From NCBI RefSeq assembly GCF_904849725.1, contig NC_058524.1:352343823-352407822 (forward strand): a stretch of 64,000 bases of DNA, read 5' to 3'. The translations under genes were made by a program, and so were the position numbers. Of this stretch, positions 1 to 11,563 are shown one piece after another (within the stretch, counting starts at the first letter, position 1; the number at the start of each line of letters is the position of its first letter). This DNA is from Hordeum vulgare subsp. vulgare. Its lineage: Eukaryota > Streptophyta > Magnoliopsida > Poales > Poaceae. The notes beneath the pieces were generated by a model, which ran no database searches, had not been told where the DNA came from, and saw nothing but the letters and a program-made list of their open reading frames with translations.

Positions 1-890
1 GGCATTTCCATAGCCATTACGAGATATATTGACATGCAACTTCCACTGTTACATCATATAACTAGTACACTCATTGTCATATTGCTTTGAATGATCATGT
101 AGCTGACATAGTATTTGTGGCAAAGCCACTGTTCATCATTGTTATACATGTTACGCTAGATCATTGCACTTCCTGTTACACTGTCATAGACACTCATATA
201 GAGTCATATTGTTTAGTAGTTTTTCATATTGAGTTGTAGGACAATAGGAGTGTGATGCTTTTAATTATTTGGGCACTATCTCAGTGAGGAAAGGATGACG
301 GAGACAATGATTCCCCCACAAGTCGGGATGAGAATCTGGAAGAAAAAAAAAGAAAGAAAAAAAAGAAAGGAAAGAATAAATAAATAAAAAAGGAAAAGAA
401 AAATAAATAAATGAGAGAAGGGACAATGCTACTACCTATTTTTTCACACTTGCGCTTCAAAGTAGTAGCATGTTTTTCATATAGAGATTCTCATGTTTTT
501 CACTTCCATATGCTAGTGGGAATTTTCATTATGGAACTTGGCTTCTATATTCCGATGAAAAGCTTCCTCAAATGCACAAGCTCTTCATGAGCAAGCAAGT
601 TGGATGCACACCCACTTACCTTCATTTGAGCTTTCGTACACTTATAGATCTAGTGCATCCGTCACATGGAAATTCCTACTCCTCACATTGATATCGATTG
701 ATGGGCAGCTCCATGGCCCATTGATCCAACTAGTTGATGCGAGACTTTCTTCTCCACTTTTACCCCTTTCAAACCTACCACCATATTCTATTCCACCTAT
801 ATGCTATGTCCATGGCTCATGCTCACGTATTGAGTGAGGAATAAAAAGGTGAAGCACGTTAAGAAGTACGATACAATTGACTGGCTTAAC
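1..890 (+). mobile_element. Gypsy internal-domain 3' fragment (plus orientation)
   Basis: Non-coding, AT-rich sequence that I read as the 3' untranslated part of a Ty3/gypsy internal domain. Positions about 530-890 are clearly similar, in inverted orientation, to 1480-1727 continued at 34736-34805, so two copies of the same segment lie head to head around an LTR piece. No coding domain is visible; the short ORFs at 604-1084 follow no family pattern. The left edge is cut by the window. Assignment to gypsy is inference from the neighbouring LTR and polypurine tract. Confidence 0.5.
339..415 (+). repeat. A/G-rich low-complexity tract
   Basis: About 75 bases made almost only of A and G with short AAAT units. 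It lies in the 3' non-coding part of the gypsy fragment. It is probably slippage-derived and has no visible function. Confidence 0.7.
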
Positions 891-1221
891 ACAAAGGGGT
901 GGCCCCAAGGCATCACGGCATGCCCTATTGCCTTGGCACCACCTCGTGTGGTGCTTGGTCTCACTCCAAAGCTTCTAGGTCTTATTTTTATCCAGAAGAA
1001 ATCATCAAAAAGTTTCGTGGCATTTGGATTTTGTTTGTTACTGATTTCCTAAAAATCCAAAAACACACACAAAACAACAACTGACACTAGGCACTTGGTT
1101 AACAGGTTAGTTCCCAGAAATGATATAAACAACATAAAAATGCATATAAAGTTTCTAAGATTGATAATAGTATGTAACAATAAAAAATTATAGATACGCT
1201 TGAGATGTATCAGCGTCCCCA
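891..1221 (-). mobile_element. Truncated gypsy LTR, 5' part (minus strand)
   Basis: Read on the minus strand from 1221, the sequence starts TGATACATCTCAAGCG, the start shared by several Triticeae gypsy LTRs, directly after a polypurine tract containing AAGCTTGGGGACG (about 1222-1236). It continues through the AT-rich U3 and reaches a GC-rich inverted repeat at 899-943, then stops near 891, where plus-oriented internal sequence of the same kind begins. The LTR is therefore cut at its 3' side. The related LTR at 61428 has the same start and layout. Confidence 0.65.
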
Positions 1222-1722
1222 AGCTTAATTCCTGCTCGTCCCTGAGTGGGTAAATGATAAAACATAATTTTTGACCTAACATGCTACTCAACATGTAATC
1301 TTTTTCAGGTATGACCATTGAGAAATTATGAGCTAATAAACATAAAAATAATAATATCCACTCGATCCTTAGAGATACGATCCTTAAAGAATGATATTCC
1401 CTACTCATTTTATCATATAAGCATGGCATGGCATGGCTCCGTCATCATCATGTAAATATAAATCATGAGCACCTCAGGGTCAAGTTGCGCAACTAGATTG
1501 TACTTCTAACGCCCTTCAACACATTCAACCTCACACAATACATGAGTGTGAACCATGGATCCGACATATGGGTGGAATAGAGTATGGTGGTAGGTATCAA
1601 AAGGAGTAAACGTGGAAAGAAAATCTCACATCAACTAGACGGACCAACGGGCAATGGAGATGCCCATCAATCGATATCAATGTGAGGAGTAGGGATTGCC
1701 ATGCAACGGATACACTAGATCT
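1222..1722 (-). mobile_element. Gypsy internal 3' fragment (minus strand)
   Basis: This is the internal side of the truncated LTR: polypurine tract at 1222-1236 (minus), then non-coding sequence. Its part from about 1480 onward is inverted relative to 650-890. The fragment was split by insertion of the long-LTR element at 1728 and continues at 34736. No coding sequence is visible. Confidence 0.55.
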
Positions 1723-1727
1723 ATAAG
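1723..1727. repeat. TSD ATAAG of the long-LTR element (pair at 34731-34735)
   Basis: ATAAG stands directly before the LTR start TGTAAC at 1728 and directly after the other LTR end at 34730. A perfect 5-bp duplication fixes both borders of a 33-kb composite insertion. Confidence 0.9.
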
Positions 1728-4700
1728 TGTAACGTCCAAGATGCGATCATATCATTATTTTGGCTCGATGCCTCGACAGAGATAGAAGCGCATCTCGTCA
1801 TTTCGCGAGAATGGATATCGTTACAAGTACATGTATAGAAGAGATGAGTATATGGAATTGGCTTACACTCGCCCAAGATAATCATGATCATCTCAATACA
1901 AACATACATTTAGTCACCATTCAGAAGAGCAGGGTCCGACTACGGACGAAATCAAGCGATAAAAGGGACATCCATCCTTGCTAATCCCACGTTGTCGGCC
2001 TGGAATGCATCCTAGGTCGATGACAAAGAAGAAGAAGAACAACAACTCTAACTCAAATAAGCATTTCTCTCACATCAAAGCGTTGCATTACCTATACGTG
2101 CAACTGTTGTTGTAGTAATCTGTGAGCCACAGGGACTGAGTAATCTCATTTCCAACGGTATCAAGACTAGCAAAGCTTAATGGGTGAGGTATGGTTAAGT
2201 GACGAGGCTGCAACAAGCACTAAGCATTTGAATATGTGGGTAACTTACATGTACAAGAATAAGAGGGCTAATCCATGCACAAAAGTACATGAACTAATAA
2301 TGATCAAGAAGTGATCCTAAACACCTACTTACAAGTCAAACATAACCTCATTGTGTCATCTCTCGGTTCAGAACTCACGAGAAGAGAGAGTCACGGTTAG
2401 GCACACGGTTTGTGTATTTTATTTGAGTTTAGTTCAAGTTTTCTATGACCCAGTGTTAAACAAATTTCCAAGTTGCCACATAACCACGGGCACGACTTTT
2501 CAAAAGATTTAACCCTGCAGGGGTGCTCCAAATCATCCATCACAAACTAGCCACAACCTACGTGGAAAACCTCAACCACGGGAAACCCGTAGTTTCCTCG
2601 GAATCCCGGTGGAAAACCTAAACCTCGAGATAGCCCAAAGTATCCTTGGAATCCCAGTGCACAAGATATTTCGTAAAAGGTAAAACAAATCATGTAAGGC
2701 TGCGTGACGTGTCGACGAACACGATAGGAGTTGTGTATCTCGCTCTCAGGACACGATGGATAAGCGAAGCATACGGTGGCATGATAGAAATCTCCCGTGT
2801 TGCACCAGGTTGGCCCCATATAGTGATATAGTTTGGACCAACACTCATGAGGAGCTTTGGCCCGGGGGTTGATTAATTATCCTTGGGTTAAGTACTCCCT
2901 ATGTGGGTTTGTTAGTTATTAGGCATATATAGTACCAAAGTTTGGTCCGGCCAAAAGAGTTTTAATCTAAGATAGATTATCAAGGGGTCCCCTTAACAAC
3001 CCCAATAAAGTCAGGAGAACTCAATATGGAACAAAACACCGGTACACAAGTAACTATGGTGGCAAAGGTGGAAAACACCAAGCGAAAGTCCAAGCCTTCC
3101 ACCTTTTACCAAGTATATATGTGCACCAAATTGAATATTAATAATAGTGTGATATCTCAATATATCCATGTTGTCACATGGAAACAACCTGCACTTGCAA
3201 CTAACAATGCTATAAGAAGGGTTGGGCAAGAGGTAACATAGCCAAACAATGGTTTCCTGGGATGTGAAGGGGTTAGAGGCTTTTCATGGCAATGTTGGGA
3301 GGCTTGACATTCAAATGGTAGGTAACGAGACATAATGATAGAAGCAAGACAACTAGCATAGCAATGATAGTAGTGGTATCCAGGGAAATGGTCATCTAGC
3401 CTAAATCCCGCTTGGAAGAAGAACAAATCCGTGAAGTAGACGAACGGTCGTAGTTGAACGAATCCTCACACTCTGAATCGGTTTGGGAACTCTATCAAGA
3501 AAAAACAACCCATAAACAACCAATAAACACACGATAAACACCACAACATATGCATGACATGATGCGCAAACACATACGATGCATGTCCATGCGATTATGC
3601 AAGGCATGACAAAGCACAACAATAAATACTACACATTAAGTGAAGATCAATATGCAATGGCTTGCATATTGACGAAACTCCACATTTGAATTACTTAGTT
3701 CACTTCCATTTAGGTCCATGACAATATTAAATGTTGTTAAACATGGCAAGAGGTGAAGCATGAATGAACTACACTATCTAGGCATTTTAAATGAGGTCGG
3801 AAACGACTTATAACATTTCCAAAACAACCCCATATGGTAATTTCAAATTGTTCTAGATCTGCCTAAAACATGTTTATATTTATTAAAGATGGAAAAAATG
3901 CATGATGTGATTCCACACGTCATTTGAGGCGATTTACATATATAGAACATTCAAAGCAGAGTTATGGTCTAATACATTTGACCAACACAGGATAATATGC
4001 CATGAATGAAATAATGCATGCAAATGACAACCACAAATATGTTAAATCAAGGATGCAACAAAATATTATGAAACAAAATGTGATTCTAAGCAAGTTTCAA
4101 ATATGGCAAGTCCAAAACGGAGCAGCGGTTCAACAAATACAACCAACACAAGTTATAACTTCAATCTTTCCAAAACAGCAACATGACATTTTGCCTACAC
4201 CAAAACAGCAACCTACACGAATCTAAAATGCATAAATAAGACACGGGGAAGTAGTTGACATGATGCACGACACTTCATCTTATAACATCAAATTGAGTAG
4301 AAGTGTGGATCAATCGGAAATGAGCTCACAAGGTGGCTAGTTGAACATAGTTTCAGACTAAGTGAAAATAACAGTATTAACGAAGTAGTTTTATTATGAA
4401 GGCATATTGACAACAATAAAAACATGTGCTACATGACATATAATGGCATGAAAATTTACAACATGGTATTAGGCATAATGTACTTCATTTCATTCCATAC
4501 TAGCAAGGTATAATTATGCACACAATCATAGCTAGCATCCACCCAACATGGCAATCTGAACTAAGCAGTTTCTCACACTTGGAAAAATTAGCACGGTTCA
4601 AGGAACAATAGTTTTATCAGATTGACATGTTTGATAGCAAAAATAACTAGGATGCAAAACCTATACTTGAAAACTAATGGCACAAACTAACATAGGATAA

Positions 4701-6905
4701 CATGCTTTATAATTAATTCCATTGGACCAACCAGAAAGGCGTTGTAGATTAATGGAAATTCACATGGAAACACTGCAAGAAAATATAGCAGATTCCAAAC
4801 TTAGAATTATTTTGGACCCTCAAAACAGCAACATTTTGATGGCAAGTTCACATGAGGAAAACTACCGCTAAACATGACATCCATGGCATGGCAAACCTAC
4901 TAACAGCAATTAGACATGGCATACTACAAATCAGTTCATTGGCACACATTCAAAAGAGACATAGTTTTCTTAACTCGAGCTTCACAAAAGGGAACTTAAG
5001 GTTAACACATTGCAGTTTTCAATGTGATAGCACCTTGGGAGCAACAAATGAACATGATAGAGAAGATTTACATGGCATCTAGAGACATGCTATCAAAGTA
5101 GACATCACATAGAACAAACTCCATGAAAGAATCATATGCTAAAGGCCTACCTATTAGATGCAATCATCCATGAAACTTTGAATAAAATAACAGTTTTAGA
5201 CTTATTCACGAAGCACTTGCAAAAGATATTTGAGCAGGTAGATGCATCCTATTATGCATGCAAATGCCACAATCGTGTAGAGCACATCAAGAACAACATT
5301 TTACATATGAATTTTATATAAATTGGAGCTATGGTTATTTAGTTATGAAATAAATCATTTAACATGGAATTTATGCAAATTAATGCAAACATCATGTCTA
5401 AAAAATTTAATGATGGATGAAACTTCGAAAATTTTAATTTACACAACATTCAAAGCATTTTTCATATATAAATTGTTTTAATCCGATGCATGGTTGTGAA
5501 GTTATTAAATGCATGAACACTGAGGACTTCTTCATAAAACTGCAATTCACACGATACTTACTCAAATTCACGGAGACTTAAAAAACAGACACGGGCTGAA
5601 TCCGCAACAGGCCCGAAACAGACTGAGCGCAACATAGGTAAACTATGCTTGGCAGGGAATGGAAGGGTGCTCACCCTGGGCCTCATAGGTCGGTCGGTGG
5701 CTACACGAGGCGAGGCAGGCCTGTTGGGGAGGTGGGCCGACCCACGTGGTCAACGGGAGGGCTGGCCGAGACGTCCTGGCATGGAGCTGCTCTGAGGGAT
5801 GACGCGACCCAACTGAGGTTACTGCAGGGCGAGCGGTTCGTCGTCCCCGACCTCGAGCCGAGGCCGAGGCATTGGGACAATTCGGGGTGAGCGAGACGAC
5901 GGCAAGGCCACGAGACAGTGGGGAGGAGGCAGGGGTGGCCGACCCATATATGGCCGGAGGCGAGACGATGTTGACTGGCGCCGGTGGATCATGCGTCATT
6001 AGGGAGAGAGAGGAGGAAGAAGGAAGAAGGAAGAAATAGATGAGCGGGGTTCGGGTGGCGCGCGGGGTGGCTCCGTGAGCTTGCTGGCCGACGGTGCGGC
6101 AGACGCCATCAGGCGATTTGCTTTGGATCGATAGCTCCCTCCCGATCTGGAGCTTGGGGACGAAGGCAGGAGCGTGCTTGCGCCTCATCCCGGTTCGGGC
6201 CCGGGGCGGGCCCGATCTCGGCTCACGGGACCGCGTGATGGAGGGACATGGCTGCAACTAGGTGGTAGCTGGGAGTTCGGGACACACAATATTCGAGGGT
6301 GGCTAGGGTTTTGGGCCAAAATGGGCAGGGGTAGGTTCTTTCAATAGGAAAGGGGTCTAGGGTTATGGGTTATAGTCCAAATCTGGACCGTTCTATTGCC
6401 ATCGGATGGTCCGGAAGCGAACGAGTTGGTAGGTGGGTCTAGTGGGCTATATAGATAGGTTTGGGCTGAGAAGAGAGGGAGGTTTGCGGTCCGAAACGTA
6501 GTCTCTAAAACCAAAAATATTTGCTAATTAAACCGGCTATAGTGCCCCTATATGTTGTTCGTTGGGATTTCAAAGAACCTCCGAATGTGACAAAGTTTGG
6601 TAGGCAAACTACCTACACTATATTGAGAGCGCACGCCATTTTCGACCTACACACTTTTGAAGATAACATTTTAACAATGTTGCGGGGACATGCATGTGTG
6701 TTGGGTCACAAAATGGTCAATGACAAGAACGGAGAGAACGACGACTACGAACGGCTACAAGTTTTGACAACTGACAACATCATAGTGTGGATGAAATGCG
6801 GATGATGCGCATGATGTGATAATGAATGCGACAACAAGAAAAATCACACGGCGACAACAGAATAAGAAGGGGAATCTTCTAGAACGGTGGTCTCACACTG
6901 TTACA
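1728..6905 (-). mobile_element. 3' LTR of the LARD-like element (5.18 kb)
   Basis: Ends are TGTAAC...GTTACA. It aligns along its length with 30946-34730, for example 2540-2830 with 31520-31800 and 3010-3240 with 31990-32215. It is longer because the other copy lacks about 0.3-0.4 kb near 4000-4450, 4790-5135 and 5735-6140. The 5640-6260 part is GC-rich and holds a 204-codon minus ORF that I do not believe is a gene. The rest is AT-rich and without coding signals. The visible divergence makes this pair old. Confidence 0.85.
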
Positions 6906-6918
6906 ATTCTCCTCCACT
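6906..6918 (-). other. Polypurine tract of the LARD-like element
   Basis: Minus strand reads AGTGGAGGAGAAT directly upstream of the 3' LTR start, the expected place and composition for the plus-strand DNA primer. Confidence 0.7.
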
Positions 6919-7302
6919 AACAAGAGATCTCGACCCAAGATCTAGGAATGAGAATAGGAAGAAGAAGAGGAAGACCAAGGTAAAACTTAGTTGCTTATTT
7001 CACAAACGAATGAAACAAACAATCCTTGAAGGTCGCAAAGAGATGAAGAATGACATGAGGAACAAGCAAGAATTCAAACGAAATTTGTGCAACACTTTCG
7101 TAGGAAAATGAGGCAAAACTTGATAAGATGGACGATCTTCAAAGGAAGACACAACACTCTGACTAAACGGATAAGCAAGGAAAGAATATGATCTTGACAA
7201 GACGAGGTGATAAATCAAAGAGAGCAACCTCCAAAATATAAGAATGATCAAAAGAAATGAAGGTTGAAAAGAACAAGATTATGACCTTGCAAGATTTGAT
7301 GA
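6919..7302 (-). mobile_element. LARD-like internal domain, part 1
   Basis: About 0.4 kb of purine-rich non-coding sequence between the polypurine tract and the gypsy-1 insertion. No ORF with family similarity. It resumes at 20060 and 29442. Confidence 0.7.
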
Positions 7303-7307
7303 AGCTT
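7303..7307. repeat. TSD AGCTT of gypsy-1 (pair at 20055-20059)
   Basis: AGCTT precedes TGATACG at 7308 and follows ...GGTCATCA at 20054. Confidence 0.93.
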
Positions 7308-8838
7308 TGATACGTCCATTTTGCATCATGCTTTCATGTTGATATTTATCGTTTTATGGACTATTATTATACTTTGTGGTACCATACTTATGCCGTTTCT
7401 CTCTTATTTTGCAAGGATTATTTGAAGAGGGAGAATACCGGCAGCTGGAATTCTGGACTGGAAAAGGAGCAAGTCTGATTCCTCTATTCTACGCAACTCC
7501 AAATGCCCTAAAAATCAACGTGGAATTTCTTTGGGAATATATAAAAAATATTGGGCGAAAGAAGTGCCAGAGGGGAGCTGCCACGGGCCCACAAGCCTGG
7601 TGGCCGCGGCCTGCCCCCTGGCCGCGGCTACAGGGCTTGTGGGCACCCTGGTGGCCCACTGGCCCCCTCTTCTCCTATATGAAGGGTTTCGTCCGGAAAA
7701 AAATCAGGGCGGAGCTTTTTTGAGGAGGCGCCGCCGCCACGAGGCGGAACTTGAGCAGAACCAATCTAGAGCTCCGGCAGGACGATCCTGCTGGGGAAAC
7801 TTCCCTCCCGGAGGGGGAAATCATCGCCATCCTCATCACCAACACTCCTCTCATCAGAGGGGACTCGTCTCCATCAACATCTTCATCAGCACCATCTCAT
7901 CTCCAAACCCTGGTTCATCACTCGTAACCAATCTCCGTCTCGCGACTCTGATTGGTACTTGTAAGGTTGCTAGTAGTGTTGATTACTCTTTGTAGTTGAT
8001 GCTAGTTGGATTACTTGGTGGAAGAGTTTATGTTCAGATCCTTGATGCTACTCATTACACCTCTGGTCATGAATATGATTATGCTTTGTGAGTAGTTACT
8101 TTTGTTCCTGAGGACATGGGATAAGTCATGCTAATAATAGTCATGTGAATTTGGTATTCGTTCGGTATTTTGATGTGTTGTATGTTGTTTTTACTCTAGT
8201 GGTGTTATGTGAACGTCGACTACATAACACTTCACCATTATTTGGGCCTAGAGGAAGGCATTGGGGAGTAGTAAGTAGATGATGGGTTGCTAGAGTGACA
8301 GAAGCTTAAACCCCAGTCTATGCGTTGCTTTGTAAGGGGCTGATTTGTATCCACTAGTTTAATGCTATGGTTAGACGTTGTCTTAATTCTTCTTTCGTAG
8401 TTGCGGATTCTTGCGAGAGGGGTTAATCATAAGTGGGAATCTTGTCCAAGTAAGGGCAGTACCCAAGCGCCGGTCCACCCACATGTCAATCTATCAAAGT
8501 AACGAACGCGAATCATATGAACATGATGAAACTAGCATGACATAAATTCTTGTGTGTCCTGAGGAGCGTTTTTCCTCCTATAAGACTTTATTCAGGCTTG
8601 TCCCTTGCTACAAAAGGGATTGGGTCACTTTGCTGCACCGTTGCTATTACTTGTTACTTGTTACTTTTCACCGGCTACGTTTCACCTCACTACACCATCA
8701 CTTGTTACCGCTACTTTCAGTTCTTGCAGTTATTACCTTGCTGAAAACCGTTTATCAGAGCCTTCTGCTCCTCGTTGGGTTCGACACTCTTACTTATAAA
8801 AAGGACTACGATTGATCCCCTATACTTTTGGGTTATCA
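7308..8838 (+). mobile_element. 5' LTR of gypsy-1 (1531 bp)
   Basis: Starts TGATACGTCC and ends TTATCA, 11 nt before the primer site. It matches 18526-20054 throughout. U3 carries a strong hairpin (7587-7644) followed by a TATATGAA box near 7675. Short ORFs inside it (7376-7995, 8550-8815) recur in the other LTR and are not genes. Confidence 0.93.
7587..7644 (+). promoter_or_regulatory. LTR hairpin upstream of the TATA-like box
   Basis: Two 24-nt arms (7587-7610 and 7621-7644) pair at 21 of 24 positions around a 10-nt loop. The outer part reads GCCCACAAGCC and its complement. The TATATGAA-like box begins about 30 nt further. Equivalent hairpins with other inner sequence occur in the other TGATAC-type LTRs here. 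Function is unknown; it could act as a DNA cruciform or as RNA structure. Confidence 0.7.
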
Positions 8839-8849
8839 AGACTCTTTTC

Positions 8850-8867
8850 TGGCGCCGTTGCCGGGGA
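8850..8867 (+). promoter_or_regulatory. Primer binding site, tRNA-Asp type
   Basis: TGGCGCCGTTGCCGGGGA lies 11 nt after the 5' LTR and is complementary to the 3' end of plant tRNA-Asp. The same 18 bases occur at 40837 and 63032. Confidence 0.9.
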
Positions 8868-8943
8868 GTGAAGCGCCTTTGGTAAGTGGAAATGGTAAGG
8901 AAACATTTATATACTGTGCTGAAATTTAGTGTCACTTGTCACT

Positions 8944-9066
8944 ATGGAAATTGTTCCTTTGAGGAATTTTTTCGGGGTGTCTTCACCACGAACGGAGGCA
9001 CGAGGAGTTGCTCCTAAACCTAAGGTACCTACTGATAATATCTTTTATGAAATTCCTTGGGGTATG
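8944..9066 (+). pseudogene. gag: gag N-terminus of gypsy-1, cut by the solo LTR
   Basis: An ATG at 8944, about 75 nt after the primer site, opens a 41-codon stretch that ends at the insertion point and is in the same frame as the gag coding sequence resuming at 11564. The start is chosen because it is the first ATG after the primer site and stays open to the break. The 5-bp TSD shows the cut was made by the solo-LTR insertion and not by deletion. Confidence 0.8.
9062..9066. repeat. TSD GTATG of the solo LTR (pair at 11559-11563)
   Basis: GTATG stands before TGAAAGG at 9067 and after ...CTCTAACA at 11558; removing one copy and the insert leaves the gag frame in phase. Confidence 0.9.
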
Positions 9067-11558
9067 TGAAAGGACGTGGATGTCGCCTAGAGGGGGGGTG
9101 AATAGGCGCTTTAAAATAATTACGGTTTAGGCTTGAACAAATGCGGAATAAAACTAATGTTTTATTTGTCAAGCACAAAACCTACAACAACTAGGCTGAC
9201 CTATGTGCACCAACAACTTATGCGAAGCAAGATAAACAACTAAGAGATAGCAAGATATATGACAATAAACAATATGGCTATCACAAAGTAAAGTGCATAA
9301 GTAAAGGGTTCGGGTAAGAGATAACCGAGGCACACGGAGACGATGATGTATCCCGAAGTTCACACCCTTGCGGATGATAATCTCTGTTGGAGCGGTGTGG
9401 AGGCACAATGCTCCCCAAGATGCCACTAAGGCCACCATAATCTCCTCACGCCCTCGCACAATGCAAGATGCCGTGATTCCACTAAGGGACCCTTGAGGGC
9501 GGTCACCGAACCCGTACAAACGGCAACCCTTGGGGGCGGTTACCGGTACCCGTACAAATTGCACGGGGCAATCTGCACAATCCAATGGGAGACCCCGACG
9601 CTTGCTCGGAGCTTTACACCACAATGATTGAGCTCCAAGACACCACCAAGCTTCTAGGATTCCAAAGCATCCACGAAGAACAATCTCTAGGGTACTAAGT
9701 ACCAAAGGGTAATAAGCTTCTCAACTTCTCACTTCCACGTATCACCGTGGAGAACTCAAACCGATGCAACTAATGTAATGGCAAGAACACACGAAGTGGT
9801 CAAGTCCCTCACACTCAAATCCCTCCACAACAACAAAAGCTGTGGAGAAATATGAGAGAACGAACAAGGAGCTCACAAAGAACTCCAAGATCTAGATCCA
9901 AGGGGTTCCCCTCACATAGAGGAGAAAGTGATTGGTGGAGATGTGGATCTAGATCTCCTCTCTCTTTCCCCTCAAGAACAAGCAAGAATCATTGGAGGGA
10001 TTGAGAGTAGGAAAGCTCTAAGAAGGTCAACAATGGAGGTAGAACATAAGCTCAACAGATAGATAAGGCCAAGGGGGAAGAAGACCCCATTAATATAGTG
10101 GGGGAAGGAATCAGACCGTTACCCCCACTTACAGCCCGAGCCCAGTGGTACTACCACTGGCTCCAACGGTATTACCGCTGACCCTGCAGCGGTACTACCG
10201 CTGGCTGCAGCGGTACTACCGCTGAGCCCATGGTAGCGCAAAGATACTACCGGGCCAACCACCGCCAAGAAAGTCTTCGCAAAAAGTCCGACGTAGTACA
10301 GCCGCAATGATGATGATACTAAAGTCCTGGATCGGTACTACCGCTGTCCAGGGGCGGTACTACCGCTGGGACAGTGGTACTACCGTCAGCCCTTGCGGTA
10401 CTACCGCTAGAGCCAGCGATACTACCGCGAGCTCTAGCGGTACTACCGCTAGGTCCAGCGGTAGTACCGCTCGCCACTGAAACAACCATAATTTTCGCAT
10501 ACGAGCTCCGAATCGAGCAAATCCAAGCTTGTTGGATTCAGGACGACAAGAGCTATCCAAACAGCAATGTGAGTCCTCTATGAATGAAAATGCCAATGAT
10601 ATATAGATGTGAGTCTTCTATGAATGAAGAACCGGCAAAAACTCCAACATTGAAAACATCATAGTAGAAGCATATGGACTCCGTTTTCGATGACCTCGAG
10701 CTTGTCATGAAGATGACCATAAGCTCTAAAACTCACGAAGAGAAACAAACAAGAACCAAGAAATATGATGCAAGGATGCAAATGGTTTGAGCTCTCAACG
10801 AACGATACGATCAAGCTACTCACTTGAGAGCCCCCCTTGACAGTACAACAATCTATCCTAAACAGAAAACCTATCAAGGGCAAACCTATACCTTGCACCT
10901 CGTCCTCTTGAGCTAGATGATGATGATCTTAGCTTCCTCAAGATGGACCACCTATCTTGATTGTGTTGACTTGATGAAGACTAGTTGATTGCTCCCCCAT
11001 AATCACTATGGGCGAGCCACTCTTCACCATATCTTCACAAGTCCATTACCACCACAATGGACGACAAGCTTCAAGCATGATATATTCGTGCTGATCCACT
11101 TGAACTTGCACACCGTAATCTTGATGACGATCACCACTTGACGTCATCCTTCATGGTTTGTATGAGATCTTCCTTTTGACGCAAGCCCATGGAAACACAC
11201 CTAACCCCCACATAGAACTCTCACGAAGACCATGGCTTAGTACACAAACACGTAATGGAAAATGCTTACCATACCATGGGATCACTTGATCCCTCTCGGT
11301 ACATCTTGTATGCTTTTTGTGTTGATCATCTTGATTTAGTCTTTGTCTGAGATCTTGATCAACCTTGTGTTTCTATGACCATTCTTTAGATAATACCTTG
11401 AATACCATCTTGGTCATCATATAAACTCCTTGAACCCAACAGATGGACTTCAAGAAGTGCCTATGGACAAATCCTATAAATATAACTTAAGGCAACCATT
11501 AGTCCATAGGAATTGTCATCAATTACCAAAACCACATATGGAGATATATGCTCTAACA
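9067..11558 (-). mobile_element. Solo LTR (2492 bp) inside gypsy-1 gag
   Basis: TG...CA ends, 5-bp TSD, no second LTR, no primer site, no coding domains: the pattern left by recombination between the two LTRs of one element. On the minus strand it starts TGTTAGAGCATATATC and ends CCACGTCCTTTCA; I place it in minus orientation because that start looks like a known grass LTR start, but this is weak. It contains arrays of a near-palindromic repeat (10139-10480). ORFs inside it (for example 9169-9705 minus) show no family similarity. Confidence 0.82.
10139..10480. repeat. Dispersed array of GCGGTACTACCGC units
   Basis: At least ten copies of a 13-15 nt near-palindrome (GCGGTACTACCGC and variants) occur in two clusters, 10139-10250 and 10320-10480, with spacing near 21 bp in the denser parts. 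Each unit can fold back on itself. The repeated Val-Pro-Leu pattern of the overlapping minus ORFs is a by-product of the repeat. Confidence 0.8.
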
Positions 11559-11563
11559 GTATG

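Noticed and set aside
5643..6257. 204-codon minus ORF in the left LTR of the LARD-like element
   Set aside because: It lies in GC-rich LTR sequence, has no known domain, and the other LTR has about 0.4 kb of it deleted; low stop density is explained by GC content.
8850..8867. Possible tRNA gene fragment
   Set aside because: Only 18 bases complementary to a tRNA 3' end, placed just after an LTR: a primer binding site. No cloverleaf around it.
9169..9705. 178-codon minus ORF
   Set aside because: Entirely inside the solo LTR; no domain and no codon pattern of a gene.
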